From Rhodocyclales bacterium (GTDB lineage Bacteria; Pseudomonadota; Gammaproteobacteria; Burkholderiales; Rhodocyclaceae): 64,000 bases of DNA. Shown here piece after piece: positions 36,463-45,506 of the stretch. The notes below the pieces were generated by a model. It was not told the DNA's origin. It saw only the letters and a list, made by a program, of their open reading frames with translations, and ran no database searches. The DNA lies in assembly GCA_026399475.1 (NCBI GenBank), contig JAPLQY010000069.1:92942-156941 (forward strand), given 5' to 3'. The position numbers and the translations under genes were made by a program. How positions within the stretch are numbered: position 1 is the stretch's first letter; each line of letters starts with the position of its first letter.

Positions 36463-38445
36463 ATGTCCAGCATCGAATCAGTTGTCACGGAAAGTCGTGT
36501 ATTCCCCCCGTCGGACGCCGTGGTCAAGAAGGCCACCATTTCAGGGATGGCGGCCTACGAGGCGCTGTGCAAGGAAGCCGAAAAGGATTACGCCGGCTAC
36601 TGGGCGCGCCTGGCCCGGGAACACGTGAGCTGGAAGCAGCCCTTCACCAAGTCGCTCGATGAATCGAACGCCCCTTTCTACCAGTGGTTTGCCGATGGCA
36701 AACTGAACGTGTCCTACAACTGTCTCGATCGCAACATCGAAGCGGGCCTCGGCGACAAGGTCGCGATCATTTTCGAAGCTGACGGCGGTCAGGTCAGCAA
36801 GGTTACCTACAGGGAACTGCTGACGCGCGTCGCCAAGTTCGCCAATGCGCTGAAGGCGCAAGGCATCAAGAAGGGCGATCGCGTGCTGATCTACATGCCG
36901 ATGTCGGTCGAAGGCGTGGTTGCGATGCAGGCCTGCGCCCGCATCGGCGCCATTCACTCGGTGGTGTTCGGCGGCTTCTCCGCCAAGAGCGTGCAGGAGC
37001 GCATCCAGGATGCCGGCGCCGTTGCCGTCATCACGTCCGACGAGCAGTGCCGCGGCGGCAAGAACATTCCGCTGAAGCCGGCGGTCGACGATGGTATCGC
37101 CATGGGCGGCTGCGAGTCGATCAAGACCGTCATCGTATTCAAGCGCACCGGCGGCACCTGCAACATGGTTGCCGGCCGCGATATCTGGTGGGACGACGTC
37201 ACCGCCGGCCAGTCAGACGTGTGCGAACCCGAGTGGGTCGATGCCGAGCATCCGCTATTCCTGCTTTACACCTCCGGTTCCACCGGCAAGCCCAAGGGCG
37301 TGCAGCACAGTTCGGGCGGCTATCTGCTGCATGCCATCCTGACCATGAAGTGGACCTTCGACATCAAGCCTGACGATGTCTTCTGGTGCACCGCCGACAT
37401 CGGCTGGGTCACGGGTCACACCTACATCACCTACGGCCCGCTGGCCTGCGGCGCCACCGAGATCGTCTTCGAAGGCGTGCCGACCTACCCGGATGCCGGG
37501 CGTTTCTGGAAGACCATCCAGGCGCACAAGGTCACCGTGTTCTACACCGCACCGACCGCTATTCGCTCGCTGATCAAGTCCGGTGAAAACACGCCGACGA
37601 CGCACCCGAAGAACTACGATCTGACCAGCCTGCGCATCCTTGGTTCGGTCGGCGAGCCGATCAATCCGGAAGCCTGGATGTGGTACTACAACAATATCGG
37701 CGGCGGTCGCTGCCCGATCGTTGATACCTTCTGGCAGACCGAAACCGGCGGCCACATGATCACTCCGCTGCCGGGCGTAACCCCGTTGGTACCGGGTTCC
37801 TGCACCCTGCCGTTCCCCGGCATTGCCGCCGCGATCGTCGATGAGACCGGCAATGATGTCGAATGGGGCAAGGGCGGCTTCCTCGTGGTCAAGAAGCCCT
37901 GGCCGGCGATGATTCGCACCATCTATGGCGATCCGGAGCGCTACAAGAAGTCCTACTTCCCGGTCGATTTCGGCGGCAATCTGTACCTGGCGGGCGATGG
38001 CGCGATGCGCGACGCCAAGACCGGTTATTTCACCATCATGGGCCGCATCGACGACGTGCTGAACGTTTCCGGGCACCGCATGGGCACCATGGAAATCGAG
38101 TCGGCGCTGGTATCCAACCCGCTGGTGGCGGAAGCCGCCGTGGTGGGTCGTCCCGACGACCTGACCGGCGAGGCCATCTGCGCCTTCGTCGTGCTCAAGC
38201 AGTCGCGTCCCTCGGCGGAAGAGGCCAAGAAGATCGCCAACGAACTGCGCAACTGGGTCGGCAAGGAAATCGGCCCGATCGCCAAGCCGAAAGACATCCG
38301 CTTCGGCGAGAACCTGCCCAAGACGCGTTCCGGCAAGATCATGCGGCGCCTGCTGCGCAGCCTGGCCAAGAATGAGGAAATCACCCAGGACGTGTCGACC
38401 CTGGAGAACCCCGGCATTCTCGATCAGCTGAAACAGAACGCATAA
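36463..38445 (+). CDS. acs: Acetyl-CoA synthetase (AMP-forming)
   Basis: A 660-residue enzyme converting acetate, ATP and CoA to acetyl-CoA. Features are [20 protein letters not shown] near residue 265, [18 protein letters not shown] near 315, [16 protein letters not shown] near 420, and the acetylatable catalytic Lys in [14 protein letters not shown] near 620. ATG 36463 follows GGAGAGG; 23 upstream codons are not conserved. A terminator follows, then a sensor-kinase operon of the type that controls acs in other proteobacteria. Confidence 0.96.
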   Translation: MSSIESVVTESRVFPPSDAVVKKATISGMAAYEALCKEAEKDYAGYWARLAREHVSWKQPFTKSLDESNAPFYQWFADGKLNVSYNCLDRNIEAGLGDKVAIIFEADGGQVSKVTYRELLTRVAKFANALKAQGIKKGDRVLIYMPMSVEGVVAMQACARIGAIHSVVFGGFSAKSVQERIQDAGAVAVITSDEQCRGGKNIPLKPAVDDGIAMGGCESIKTVIVFKRTGGTCNMVAGRDIWWDDVTAGQSDVCEPEWVDAEHPLFLLYTSGSTGKPKGVQHSSGGYLLHAILTMKWTFDIKPDDVFWCTADIGWVTGHTYITYGPLACGATEIVFEGVPTYPDAGRFWKTIQAHKVTVFYTAPTAIRSLIKSGENTPTTHPKNYDLTSLRILGSVGEPINPEAWMWYYNNIGGGRCPIVDTFWQTETGGHMITPLPGVTPLVPGSCTLPFPGIAAAIVDETGNDVEWGKGGFLVVKKPWPAMIRTIYGDPERYKKSYFPVDFGGNLYLAGDGAMRDAKTGYFTIMGRIDDVLNVSGHRMGTMEIESALVSNPLVAEAAVVGRPDDLTGEAICAFVVLKQSRPSAEEAKKIANELRNWVGKEIGPIAKPKDIRFGENLPKTRSGKIMRRLLRSLAKNEEITQDVSTLENPGILDQLKQNA

Positions 38446-38464
38446 CGCCTTGCCATGATCGAAG

Positions 38465-38502
38465 AAGAGCGCCCCTCGCGAGACGGGCGCTCTTTTGCTT
38501 TT
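38465..38502 (+). terminator. Intrinsic terminator of acs
   Basis: An AGAGCGCCC / GGGCGCTCT stem with a ten-base loop is followed by TTTTGCTTTT, a strong rho-independent terminator 20 bases after the acs stop. It separates acs from the signalling operon. Confidence 0.88.
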
Positions 38503-38560
38503 ATGTCCCCGCGTAATGCGGGGACGGTATCCCCTGGTGGGATCTTGCGGAGGTGATCAA

Positions 38561-38761
38561 ATGATTCGCTCCCGACTCATCGCCCAGCGGCTGGCGTTTC
38601 TGTTCCTGCTGGGCTGCTTCTTTTTCAATTACCCCCTGCTCTCGGTGTTCAACCGCAGCGGCGACTTTTTCGGCCTGCCGCCCCTGTATGCCTGGCTCAT
38701 GGGGTCGTGGCTGGCGCTTATCGCCCTGATGGCCCAGGTGGTCGAGAAAAAGGGCGACTGA
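38561..38761 (+). CDS. Small membrane protein preceding SLC5-histidine kinase (CbrX-like)
   Basis: A 66-residue protein with two hydrophobic helices (LAFLFLLGCFFFNYPLLSVF and LYAWLMGSWLALIALMAQVV) joined by a short loop. A strong ribosome site GCGGAGGTG precedes ATG 38561. It ends 1 base before the kinase gene. A small membrane protein in this place is known upstream of CbrA in pseudomonads (CbrX), and similar ones precede SLC5 acetate transporters. It may be an assembly or regulatory subunit of the transporter-kinase; that is inference. Confidence 0.75.
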   Translation: MIRSRLIAQRLAFLFLLGCFFFNYPLLSVFNRSGDFFGLPPLYAWLMGSWLALIALMAQVVEKKGD

Positions 38762-38762
38762 C

Positions 38763-41528
38763 ATGCTGCAAGGCTGGGTGATCGTTCTCGCCTCGTTTCT
38801 TTATCTGGGCATCCTGTTTGCCATTGCCTGGTATGCGGACCGGCGCGCCGATACGGGACGCTCCCTGATCGCCAATCCGCTGGTCTACGCGCTCTCGCTG
38901 GGGGTGTATTGCACGACGTGGACCTTCTACGGCAGTGTCGGCCGCGCGGCGGCCAGCGGCATCGGCTTCCTGCCGATCTATCTGGGTCCGACCCTGTTGT
39001 TTGCGCTGGCCGGTTTCATCCTGCACAAGATGATCCGTGTCGCCAAGACCAACCGCATTACCTCGATTGCGGACTTCGTCGCTTCGCGCTACGGCAAGAG
39101 CCAGTTGCTCGGCGGGCTGGTGACGGTGATCGCCGTGGTGGGCGTGATCCCCTATATCGCCCTGCAGCTCAAAGCCGTATCCAACAGCTTCGCGATCCTT
39201 GCCAGCTACCCGGATATCATCATGCCGGCCAAGGCCGGCGCCGTGCCGCTGCTGCAGGACAGCGCGCTGTATGTGGCGATGATCCTGGCTGCCTTCACCA
39301 TCCTGTTCGGCACCCGCCATCTGGACGCCACCGAGCGCCATGAAGGCATGGTGGCCGCCATTGCGGTCGAGTCGGTGGTCAAGCTCGCCGCCTTCCTGGC
39401 GGTGGGCATCTTCGTCGTCTGGGGCATGCATGATGGTGTCGGCGACATATTTGCGCAGGCTTCCACCGTACCCGAAGTCGCGCGCCGTCTTGCCAGCGCA
39501 GACTCTCCGGCTGCCTACGGCACCTGGGGTACCCTGATATTCCTTTCCATGTTCGCCTCGCTGCTGCTGCCGCGCCAGTTCCAGATTGCGGTGGTGGAAA
39601 ACGTCGATGAAAGCCATTTGCGACGCGCGGTGTGGATGTTCCCGCTCTACCTGTTCCTGATCAATCTGTTCGTGCTGCCGGTGGCACTGGCCGGCATGCT
39701 GCACTTCCCGGGCGGCGCGGTCGACGCCGATACCTTCGTCCTGACCCTGCCGATGGCACACCAGCAGGAGGCGCTGGCGCTGTTTGTGTATATCGGCGGT
39801 TTGTCGGCCGCCACCGGCATGGTCATCGTCGAGACCATCGCCCTGTCGACGATGGTCTGCAACGATCTGGTCATGCCGCTGCTGTTGCGCCTGTCGATGC
39901 TCGGCCTGGCGACACGCGCCGATCTCTCGGGCCTGCTGCTGGAAATCCGGCGCTGGGCCATCGCTATCATTCTCGGCCTTGGCTACCTGTATTTTCGCGT
40001 CGCCGGCGAAGCCTATGCGCTGGTGTCGATCGGGCTCATCTCCTTCGCCGCGGTGGCGCAGTTCGCCCCGGTGGTGATCGGCGGCCTGTTCTGGAAGGGA
40101 GGTACCCGGGACGGTGCCCTGGCCGGCCTGGCGGCGGGTTTCGTTCTCTGGACCTATACCTTGCTGCTGCCCTCTTTCGCCAAGTCGGGGTGGCTGCCGG
40201 ACGGCTTCATCGCGCATGGCCTGTTCGGTATCGAACTCCTGCGTCCGCAGCATCTGTTCGGTCTGACCGGGCTCGACGAGATCACGCATTGCCTGGTTTG
40301 GAGCCTGCTGGCCAATCTGGGCGCCTATATCGGCGTTTCCCTGCAGCGCGTGCCGAATGTGCGCGAGGCGCGGCAGGCGACATTGTTTGTCGGCGGTGCC
40401 GAGGCAGCCGGCATTCCCGGCTGGCGCGGCAGTGCCGGCGTGGCCGACCTGCTGCCGCTGGCCAGTCGTTTTCTCGGCCTGGAGCGCGCCCAGGAGGCCT
40501 TTGCCCGTCATGCGCGTCAGCGCGGCCTGCAGGGCATCGACGAGCTTCCCGCCGATGCGCGGCTGGTGAGCTTCGCCGAAACCCTGCTGGCGGGTGCCAT
40601 CGGCTCGGCGTCGGCGCGGGCGATGGTGGCGTCCGTGGTCACCGAGGAGCCGCTCGGCATCGACGAAGTGATGAACATCCTCGACGAAGCTTCGCAGGTG
40701 CGTGCCTACACGCGCGAACTGGAGCAAAAATCCCTGGAGCTGACCCGCGCCACCGCAGAGCTGCGCGAGGCAAATGCACGCTTGCAGGAACTGGATCGCA
40801 TGAAGGACGATTTCATTTCTACCGTAACCCACGAGTTGCGCACCCCGCTCACCTCGATCCGCGCTTTCTCCGAAATGCTGCATGAGGACCCGAAGATCGA
40901 CCTGGCGCAGCGCTCGCGTTTTCTCGGCATCATCGTCAGCGAGACGGTTCGGCTGTCGCGCCTGATTAACCAGATCCTGGACCTGGCCAAGCTCGAATCC
41001 GGCCGTGCCGAATGGACGGTGGCTGCGGTCGATGTGGCTGAAGTGATCCGCGAAGCGGCGGAATCGCTGACCGCCCTTTTCGTCGAGAAGCGCGTCAATC
41101 TCGAATTCGACGGATGCGAGGGCGGCCTCATCGTCCTCGCCGACCGCGACCGCCTGATGCAGGTGATGGTCAATCTGCTGTCGAATGCGCTCAAGTTTGT
41201 GCCGGCAGAAAGTGGTCGGGTGACGGTCGACGCGGGCGGTGCCGCGAACGAGGTGCGCGTCAGCGTCACCGACAACGGTCCCGGCATCCAGGCGGAGGAC
41301 CAGGACGTGATTTTCGACAAGTTCCGGCAGGGTGCGGGCACCACCGACGTTCTCATCGACAAGCCGCAGGGAACGGGTCTCGGTCTGCCGATCAGCCGCC
41401 AGATCATCGAGTACTTCAACGGCAGGCTCTGGGTGGAAAGTACTCCTGGCGCCGGTGCGCGTTTTGTGTTCACACTACCCCGGCAGGCGGGCGATAATGA
41501 TGCAAACAGATTGCCCGGAGGAGCCTGA
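38763..41528 (+). CDS. SLC5 transporter-histidine kinase fusion (CbrA/CrbS-like)
   Basis: A 921-residue sensor. Residues 1-500 form a sodium:solute symporter domain of about 13 helices (FYGSVGRAAASGIGFLPIYL; SYGVYCTTWTFYG-like start; FASLLLPRQFQIAVVEN). A coiled coil near 645-685 leads to HisKA with His690 in VTHELRTPLTSIRAF, then an ATPase domain (NLLSNALKFVP, DNGPGI, GTGLGLPISRQII). CbrA and CrbS use this layout to sense or transport nutrients; CrbS controls acs. It lacks an obvious PAS domain. Its stop overlaps the next gene start by one base, and its partner is the lone receiver next door. Confidence 0.9.
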   Translation: MLQGWVIVLASFLYLGILFAIAWYADRRADTGRSLIANPLVYALSLGVYCTTWTFYGSVGRAAASGIGFLPIYLGPTLLFALAGFILHKMIRVAKTNRITSIADFVASRYGKSQLLGGLVTVIAVVGVIPYIALQLKAVSNSFAILASYPDIIMPAKAGAVPLLQDSALYVAMILAAFTILFGTRHLDATERHEGMVAAIAVESVVKLAAFLAVGIFVVWGMHDGVGDIFAQASTVPEVARRLASADSPAAYGTWGTLIFLSMFASLLLPRQFQIAVVENVDESHLRRAVWMFPLYLFLINLFVLPVALAGMLHFPGGAVDADTFVLTLPMAHQQEALALFVYIGGLSAATGMVIVETIALSTMVCNDLVMPLLLRLSMLGLATRADLSGLLLEIRRWAIAIILGLGYLYFRVAGEAYALVSIGLISFAAVAQFAPVVIGGLFWKGGTRDGALAGLAAGFVLWTYTLLLPSFAKSGWLPDGFIAHGLFGIELLRPQHLFGLTGLDEITHCLVWSLLANLGAYIGVSLQRVPNVREARQATLFVGGAEAAGIPGWRGSAGVADLLPLASRFLGLERAQEAFARHARQRGLQGIDELPADARLVSFAETLLAGAIGSASARAMVASVVTEEPLGIDEVMNILDEASQVRAYTRELEQKSLELTRATAELREANARLQELDRMKDDFISTVTHELRTPLTSIRAFSEMLHEDPKIDLAQRSRFLGIIVSETVRLSRLINQILDLAKLESGRAEWTVAAVDVAEVIREAAESLTALFVEKRVNLEFDGCEGGLIVLADRDRLMQVMVNLLSNALKFVPAESGRVTVDAGGAANEVRVSVTDNGPGIQAEDQDVIFDKFRQGAGTTDVLIDKPQGTGLGLPISRQIIEYFNGRLWVESTPGAGARFVFTLPRQAGDNDANRLPGGA

Positions 41529-41893
41529 TGAGCCATCGCATATTGATTGTTGATGACGAGCCGAACATCGTCATTTCGCTTGAGTACCTGATGAAGAAGG
41601 AAGGCTTTCAGGTTGCCGTGGCGACCGACGGTGAAGCGGCGCTGCAGCAGGCGTCCACATTTGTTCCCGACCTGATCCTGCTCGACGTGATGATGCCCAG
41701 GAAATCCGGCTTCGAGGTGTGCCAGGCCTTGCGCGCCGATCCGGCGCGGGCCGGGGTCAAGATAATCATGCTCACCGCCAAGGGCCGCGAAACGGAGGTC
41801 GCCAAGGGCCTTGCGCTGGGTGCCGATGCCTATGTCACCAAGCCGTTCTCGACCAAGGATCTCGTGCTCCAGATAAAATCCCTTTTGGCATGA
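41528..41893 (+). CDS. Single-domain response regulator (receiver only)
   Basis: A 121-residue CheY-like receiver with no output domain. Acidic pocket ILIVDDEPN, phosphorylatable Asp53 in LILLDVMMPRKSG and the conserved Lys in YVTKPFSTKD are present. It overlaps the kinase gene upstream and the exonuclease gene downstream (ATGA). CbrB and CrbR partners carry DNA-binding domains, so here the signal must go through protein contact, perhaps with the pseudokinase-exonuclease encoded next. Confidence 0.9.
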   Translation: MSHRILIVDDEPNIVISLEYLMKKEGFQVAVATDGEAALQQASTFVPDLILLDVMMPRKSGFEVCQALRADPARAGVKIIMLTAKGRETEVAKGLALGADAYVTKPFSTKDLVLQIKSLLA

Positions 41894-44259
41894 AGGCAAA
41901 AATTCGTTTCATCCTGGCCGCCTGCGTGCTGGGGTTGCTGATGACCGGGCCCTTTGCGATTACCGCCCTCCTGCTGTTTGCGGACGCCAAGGACGCCGAA
42001 CGCGCCGCATTTGCCGAATTCCTCATACCGCGTCTGCCACTCGGCGGCCTGATGACCTTTTTTGGCCTGATCGCCGGCCTGATCCTGTTGCGCAGCCTGT
42101 TCCAGCAGTATGTGCATGGATTGCTGCGCATGGCCGAGACCCTGCGTCTGATGCTGGGCGCCAACCGGAACTTCCGCGTTGCGCCCGAAGGCCCTCCCGA
42201 AGTACGCGAACTGGCGCGTGCCGCCAACGATCTGGCGCAGCAGCGTGACGAGTTGCTGAATGACGTGGAAGAGCAGATCAGGCAGGCCAAAGCTACGGTG
42301 GAAGAGGAAAAGAACCGGCTTGCCGCCCTGATGTCGGAATTGGCCCTGGGCGTCGTGGTATGCAATCTCGATGGCCGCATCCTGCTCTACAACAGTCGTG
42401 CGCGCTTGCAGTTCAAGGCGCTGGCGCAGGGACCGACTTCGATGAGCGGCGGCGCGCTGATCGGTCTTGGACGATCTATTTTTTCCATACTGGAGCGCGG
42501 CCAGATCACCCATTCGCTGGAAAACATCCAGCAGCGGCTGAGAAAGGGCAGCGCGGAGCCGACGGCCAATTTCATCACCTCGACGCGCGGCGGGCAGTTG
42601 CTTAGGGCGCAGATGGCACCCGTGCTGCGCACGGGTGCCACTGGCCCAGCAACTGCCACTGTGGACAGCCACCCCCCCGATCCACGGGCCGCTTTGCACA
42701 GCGGCCCGGCTACGGCGGCGCAAAGCAGTGCTTTGCGAAACCCCACCTCCGCCCCCCCTCCCGGGGAGGGGGGTGACAATGTCAGTTCGCAGGCTGCGCC
42801 TGCTCGGAATGGTTCGACGGCAACGATGCCCGGTGCCGAGCTTGAGGTCACCGGCTACGTCCTGACCATCGAGAACATCACCCGCAATTTCGAGCGCGAA
42901 GCCGAACGCGATCAGGCGTTGCAGTCGCTGACCGACGGCAACCGCGCGGCGCTGGCCAACATCCGCGCCGCGGTGGAGACGCTGATCGATACGCCGGACA
43001 TGGAGCAGGACTACCGCGAGCGCTTCACGCGCGTGATCGCAGACGAAGCCTCGACAATGAGTACGCGACTCGAAACCACCATGAGCCGCTTTGCCGATTC
43101 GCTGAAAACGCGTTGGCCGCTGGAAGATGTGCTGGGGATCGACATCCTGGCCGCTGCGGCGCGGCGCATCGAAGACCGGCTGCAGTTGCCGATCAAGAAC
43201 GAAGACCAGGACGCGACGCTGTGGATGCGCGTCGACAGCTTCGCCCTGATTCAGGCCATCACCTTCCTCGCCTCGCGCCTGCAGGACCACTATGCGATTC
43301 GTGAATTGCGCCTGCGCCTTGTCGCCGAAGGCAAGATGGTGTTCGTCGATCTGATCTGGTCGGGTACGCCGGTCTCTTCGGAGACGCTGTACACGTGGGA
43401 ACTGGAGCCGATGAATGTGGGTGCCGAGACCAGCCCGCTGACGCTGCGCGACGTGATCGACCGTCATGGCGCCGAAATCTGGTACCAGCGCGACAAGGCT
43501 GCGCATAACGCCTTCTTTCGCATCGTTCTGCCGGCGGCGGTGGTGCCCGACGTGCAGGCGATCGATCGGACCCAGCATCTGCACAGCGACAGTCGCCCCG
43601 AGTATTACGATTTCGACCTGTTCGCCGCGCGGGACGCCGAGGGCTCCGGCATCGATCCCGATCGCCGGCTGACCGATCTGGTGTATTCGGTGTTCGACAC
43701 CGAAACCACCGGGCTGCAGCCTTCCAACGGCGATGAAATCATCCAGATGGGCGCAGTACGCATAGTGAATAATCGCCTCCTGCGCCAGGAAATATTCGAT
43801 CAGCTGGTCGATCCCGTGATCCCGCTGAAACCGGAAGGCATCCCGATTCACGGCATCACCGAGGCGATGGTGAATGGTCAGCCGAGGCTGGATGTGGTGC
43901 TTCCGGCATTTCATGAGTTCTGTGCCGAGACAGTCCTGGTGGCGCACAACGCGGCGTTCGACATGCGTTTTTTCCAGTTGAAGGAAGAAAGTCTGGGCGT
44001 GCGTTTCACCCAGCCCGTGCTCGACACGCTGCTGCTCTCGGCGGTGATTCATCCCAACCAGGAATCGCACCGGCTGGAGAGCATTGCGGAGCGCCTCGGC
44101 ATCAATGTCATCGGTCGTCACACTGCTCTGGGCGACGCCTATGTCACCGGTGAAGTGTTCCTCAAGATGATTCCCCTGCTGGCTGACATGGGCATCGTCA
44201 CCCTGCGCCAGGCGCTCGAGGCGGCGCAGCAGACCTACTTCGCTCGCGTCAAATATTGA
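41890..44259 (+). CDS. Membrane pseudo-histidine-kinase fused to DEDDh 3'-5' exonuclease
   Basis: A 789-residue protein. Two N-terminal helices (residues 5-30 and 50-70), a HAMP-like linker, a PAS-like domain (about 140-320) and a degenerate kinase region are followed by a DnaQ-type exonuclease (about 598-780). The phosphoacceptor His box is lost (NRAALANIRAAVETL in its place) and the N box is weak. The nuclease keeps FDTETTG (Asp603, Glu605), HNAAFDMRFF and the late HTALGDAYVT. About 60-70 residues around 245-315 come from an in-frame hairpin-rich insertion inside the PAS-like region. ATG 41890 overlaps the receiver stop. Confidence 0.85.
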   Translation: MKAKIRFILAACVLGLLMTGPFAITALLLFADAKDAERAAFAEFLIPRLPLGGLMTFFGLIAGLILLRSLFQQYVHGLLRMAETLRLMLGANRNFRVAPEGPPEVRELARAANDLAQQRDELLNDVEEQIRQAKATVEEEKNRLAALMSELALGVVVCNLDGRILLYNSRARLQFKALAQGPTSMSGGALIGLGRSIFSILERGQITHSLENIQQRLRKGSAEPTANFITSTRGGQLLRAQMAPVLRTGATGPATATVDSHPPDPRAALHSGPATAAQSSALRNPTSAPPPGEGGDNVSSQAAPARNGSTATMPGAELEVTGYVLTIENITRNFEREAERDQALQSLTDGNRAALANIRAAVETLIDTPDMEQDYRERFTRVIADEASTMSTRLETTMSRFADSLKTRWPLEDVLGIDILAAAARRIEDRLQLPIKNEDQDATLWMRVDSFALIQAITFLASRLQDHYAIRELRLRLVAEGKMVFVDLIWSGTPVSSETLYTWELEPMNVGAETSPLTLRDVIDRHGAEIWYQRDKAAHNAFFRIVLPAAVVPDVQAIDRTQHLHSDSRPEYYDFDLFAARDAEGSGIDPDRRLTDLVYSVFDTETTGLQPSNGDEIIQMGAVRIVNNRLLRQEIFDQLVDPVIPLKPEGIPIHGITEAMVNGQPRLDVVLPAFHEFCAETVLVAHNAAFDMRFFQLKEESLGVRFTQPVLDTLLLSAVIHPNQESHRLESIAERLGINVIGRHTALGDAYVTGEVFLKMIPLLADMGIVTLRQALEAAQQTYFARVKY
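42615..42803 (+). repeat. In-frame array of five hairpins inside the exonuclease gene
   Basis: Successive inverted repeats: GGCACCCGTG/CACGGGTGCC (42615-42639), GGGCCGCT/AGCGGCCC (42686-42707), GCAAAGC/GCTTTGC (42720-42736), CCCCCCTCC/GGGAGGGGGG (42752-42773) and GCAGGC/GCCTGC (42789-42803). The encoded peptide is low-complexity (Pro, Ala, Ser, Gly) and interrupts a conserved domain between MAPV and LEVTGYVL. It looks like insertion of a mobile palindromic element that preserved the frame. Confidence 0.75.
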
Positions 44260-44404
44260 GAGACCATGAATAAATCTACTGCGCGCGTCGGATCGGGGCT
44301 TGGGCGGTGCTCGCTATCCTCACGTATAACGACATACGTTCCGGTAGCTGCGCTCCGGCCGCACCCCGCTGCGGCCCGCTCGCGACGATTTCTTCACAGT
44401 CTCT
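44259..44404 (+). repeat. 146-bp intercistronic element with terminal inverted repeats, copy 2
   Basis: The same 146-base unit as 15561-15706, in the opposite genomic orientation but the same orientation relative to its operon. Ends are AGAGACCATGAATAAATC and, reversed, AGAGACTGTGAAGAAATC. Its first base is the last A of the exonuclease TGA and it ends 9 bases before the DUF294 ATG. Compared with copy 1, the fifth base changed C to A with a matching G to T at the other end, keeping the terminal pairing. Confidence 0.8.
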
Positions 44405-44413
44405 GAGCGTCAA

Positions 44414-45484
44414 ATGACCGACACCGAAATCCTGCCGCAGGCCGGAGCCATTGCCGGAGCTTCTGCCAGCATAGCCGGCGCACCGGATATCGCGGCCCTG
44501 GTGGCCTGTGCCGCCGACGTGCGCCTGCTGGCGGTCGCGCTGCACCGCGAGGAAGCCGGTCCGGCGCTGGTGACGCGCGTCCTGTCCCGGCTCAACGATG
44601 CCATTGCGGCGCGAGTGCTGGCATTGCTGCAGCGGCGCTTTCGCCTGCCACCCGCGCGCTGGTGCTGGCTGAGCCTTGGTTCCGAAGGGCGCATGGAACA
44701 GACCCTGACCACCGATCAGGACAACGGGCTGGTGTTCTCGGCCAGCGATGACGGAGAGGCGCGCCAGCTGCGCGAGCTGTTTCTTCCTTTCGCCCAGGCG
44801 ACGAATAAGGCGCTGGCCGAATGCGGCTTTCCCCTGTGCGACGGTGAGGTGATGGCGGGCAACCCGCGCTGGTGCCTGTCGCTGTCCGAGTGGCTGGAGA
44901 ATTTTGCGGGCTGGGTGCGCACGCCGGAGCCCGAGGCGCTGCTCAACGCCGCGATCTTTTTCGATTTCGGGCCCCTGGCCGGTGATCTCGGACTGGCGGC
45001 GGAGTTGCGCCGGGCCTTGTCGGAACTCACTCGCGGCAACGAGATCTTTTTGCGCATGATGACGGTCAATGCGCTGGCGGCATCGCCCCCGCTGGGGCGC
45101 TTGCGCGATTTTGTCACCGAGGCCGAATCCGGCGGCGCGATTGACCTGAAGAAGTTCGGCTCGCGCATTTTTGTCGATGCGGCACGCATCCTGGCACTGG
45201 GTGACGGCCTGGCCGAAACAGGCACCGCGCCGCGTTTGCGGCGGGTTGCAGCCGAGGGCGCCATGACACCCTCCGACGCCGAAGCGGTGGTGCACGCCTT
45301 CCATGCCCTGCAAGGCATTCGCCTCGACGTGCAGACATGCGGCGGTGGCGATGGCCAGGTGCCCGGCAATCTCATCGATCCCGATCGCCTCAACGAATTC
45401 GATCGCCGCATATTGCTCGAAGCCCTGCGTCAGGCGCGCGCGCTCCAGCAAAGACTGAAAACCCGCTTCCATATCGAAACTTGA
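44414..45484 (+). CDS. DUF294 nucleotidyltransferase-like protein without sensor domains
   Basis: A 356-residue protein made only of the GlnD-like nucleotidyltransferase core and DUF294 C-terminal part. The active-site block is GSEGRMEQTLTTDQDNGLVF near residues 90-108, with the acidic residues kept. It is a paralogue of the next gene (GNPRWCLSLSEW, EPEALLNAAIFFDF and DPDRLNEFDRRILLEAL all recur) but lacks the cNMP-binding and CBS modules. Such proteins may nucleotidylate a protein or make a nucleotide signal; the substrate is unknown. The ribosome site is weak because the 146-bp element lies directly upstream. Confidence 0.85.
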   Translation: MTDTEILPQAGAIAGASASIAGAPDIAALVACAADVRLLAVALHREEAGPALVTRVLSRLNDAIAARVLALLQRRFRLPPARWCWLSLGSEGRMEQTLTTDQDNGLVFSASDDGEARQLRELFLPFAQATNKALAECGFPLCDGEVMAGNPRWCLSLSEWLENFAGWVRTPEPEALLNAAIFFDFGPLAGDLGLAAELRRALSELTRGNEIFLRMMTVNALAASPPLGRLRDFVTEAESGGAIDLKKFGSRIFVDAARILALGDGLAETGTAPRLRRVAAEGAMTPSDAEAVVHAFHALQGIRLDVQTCGGGDGQVPGNLIDPDRLNEFDRRILLEALRQARALQQRLKTRFHIET

Positions 45485-45506
45485 ATTCAAATGGCAACTA
45501 TTCATC

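Noticed and set aside
38718..40883. 721-codon minus-strand open frame opposite the SLC5-kinase
   Set aside because: Gln/His/Arg-rich low-complexity translation, no ribosome site in an operon context; it is a shadow of the transporter domain.
41830..44121. 763-codon minus-strand open frame opposite the exonuclease
   Set aside because: Translation is typical antisense of a high-GC gene, with no motif, while the plus frame has an intact DEDDh nuclease.
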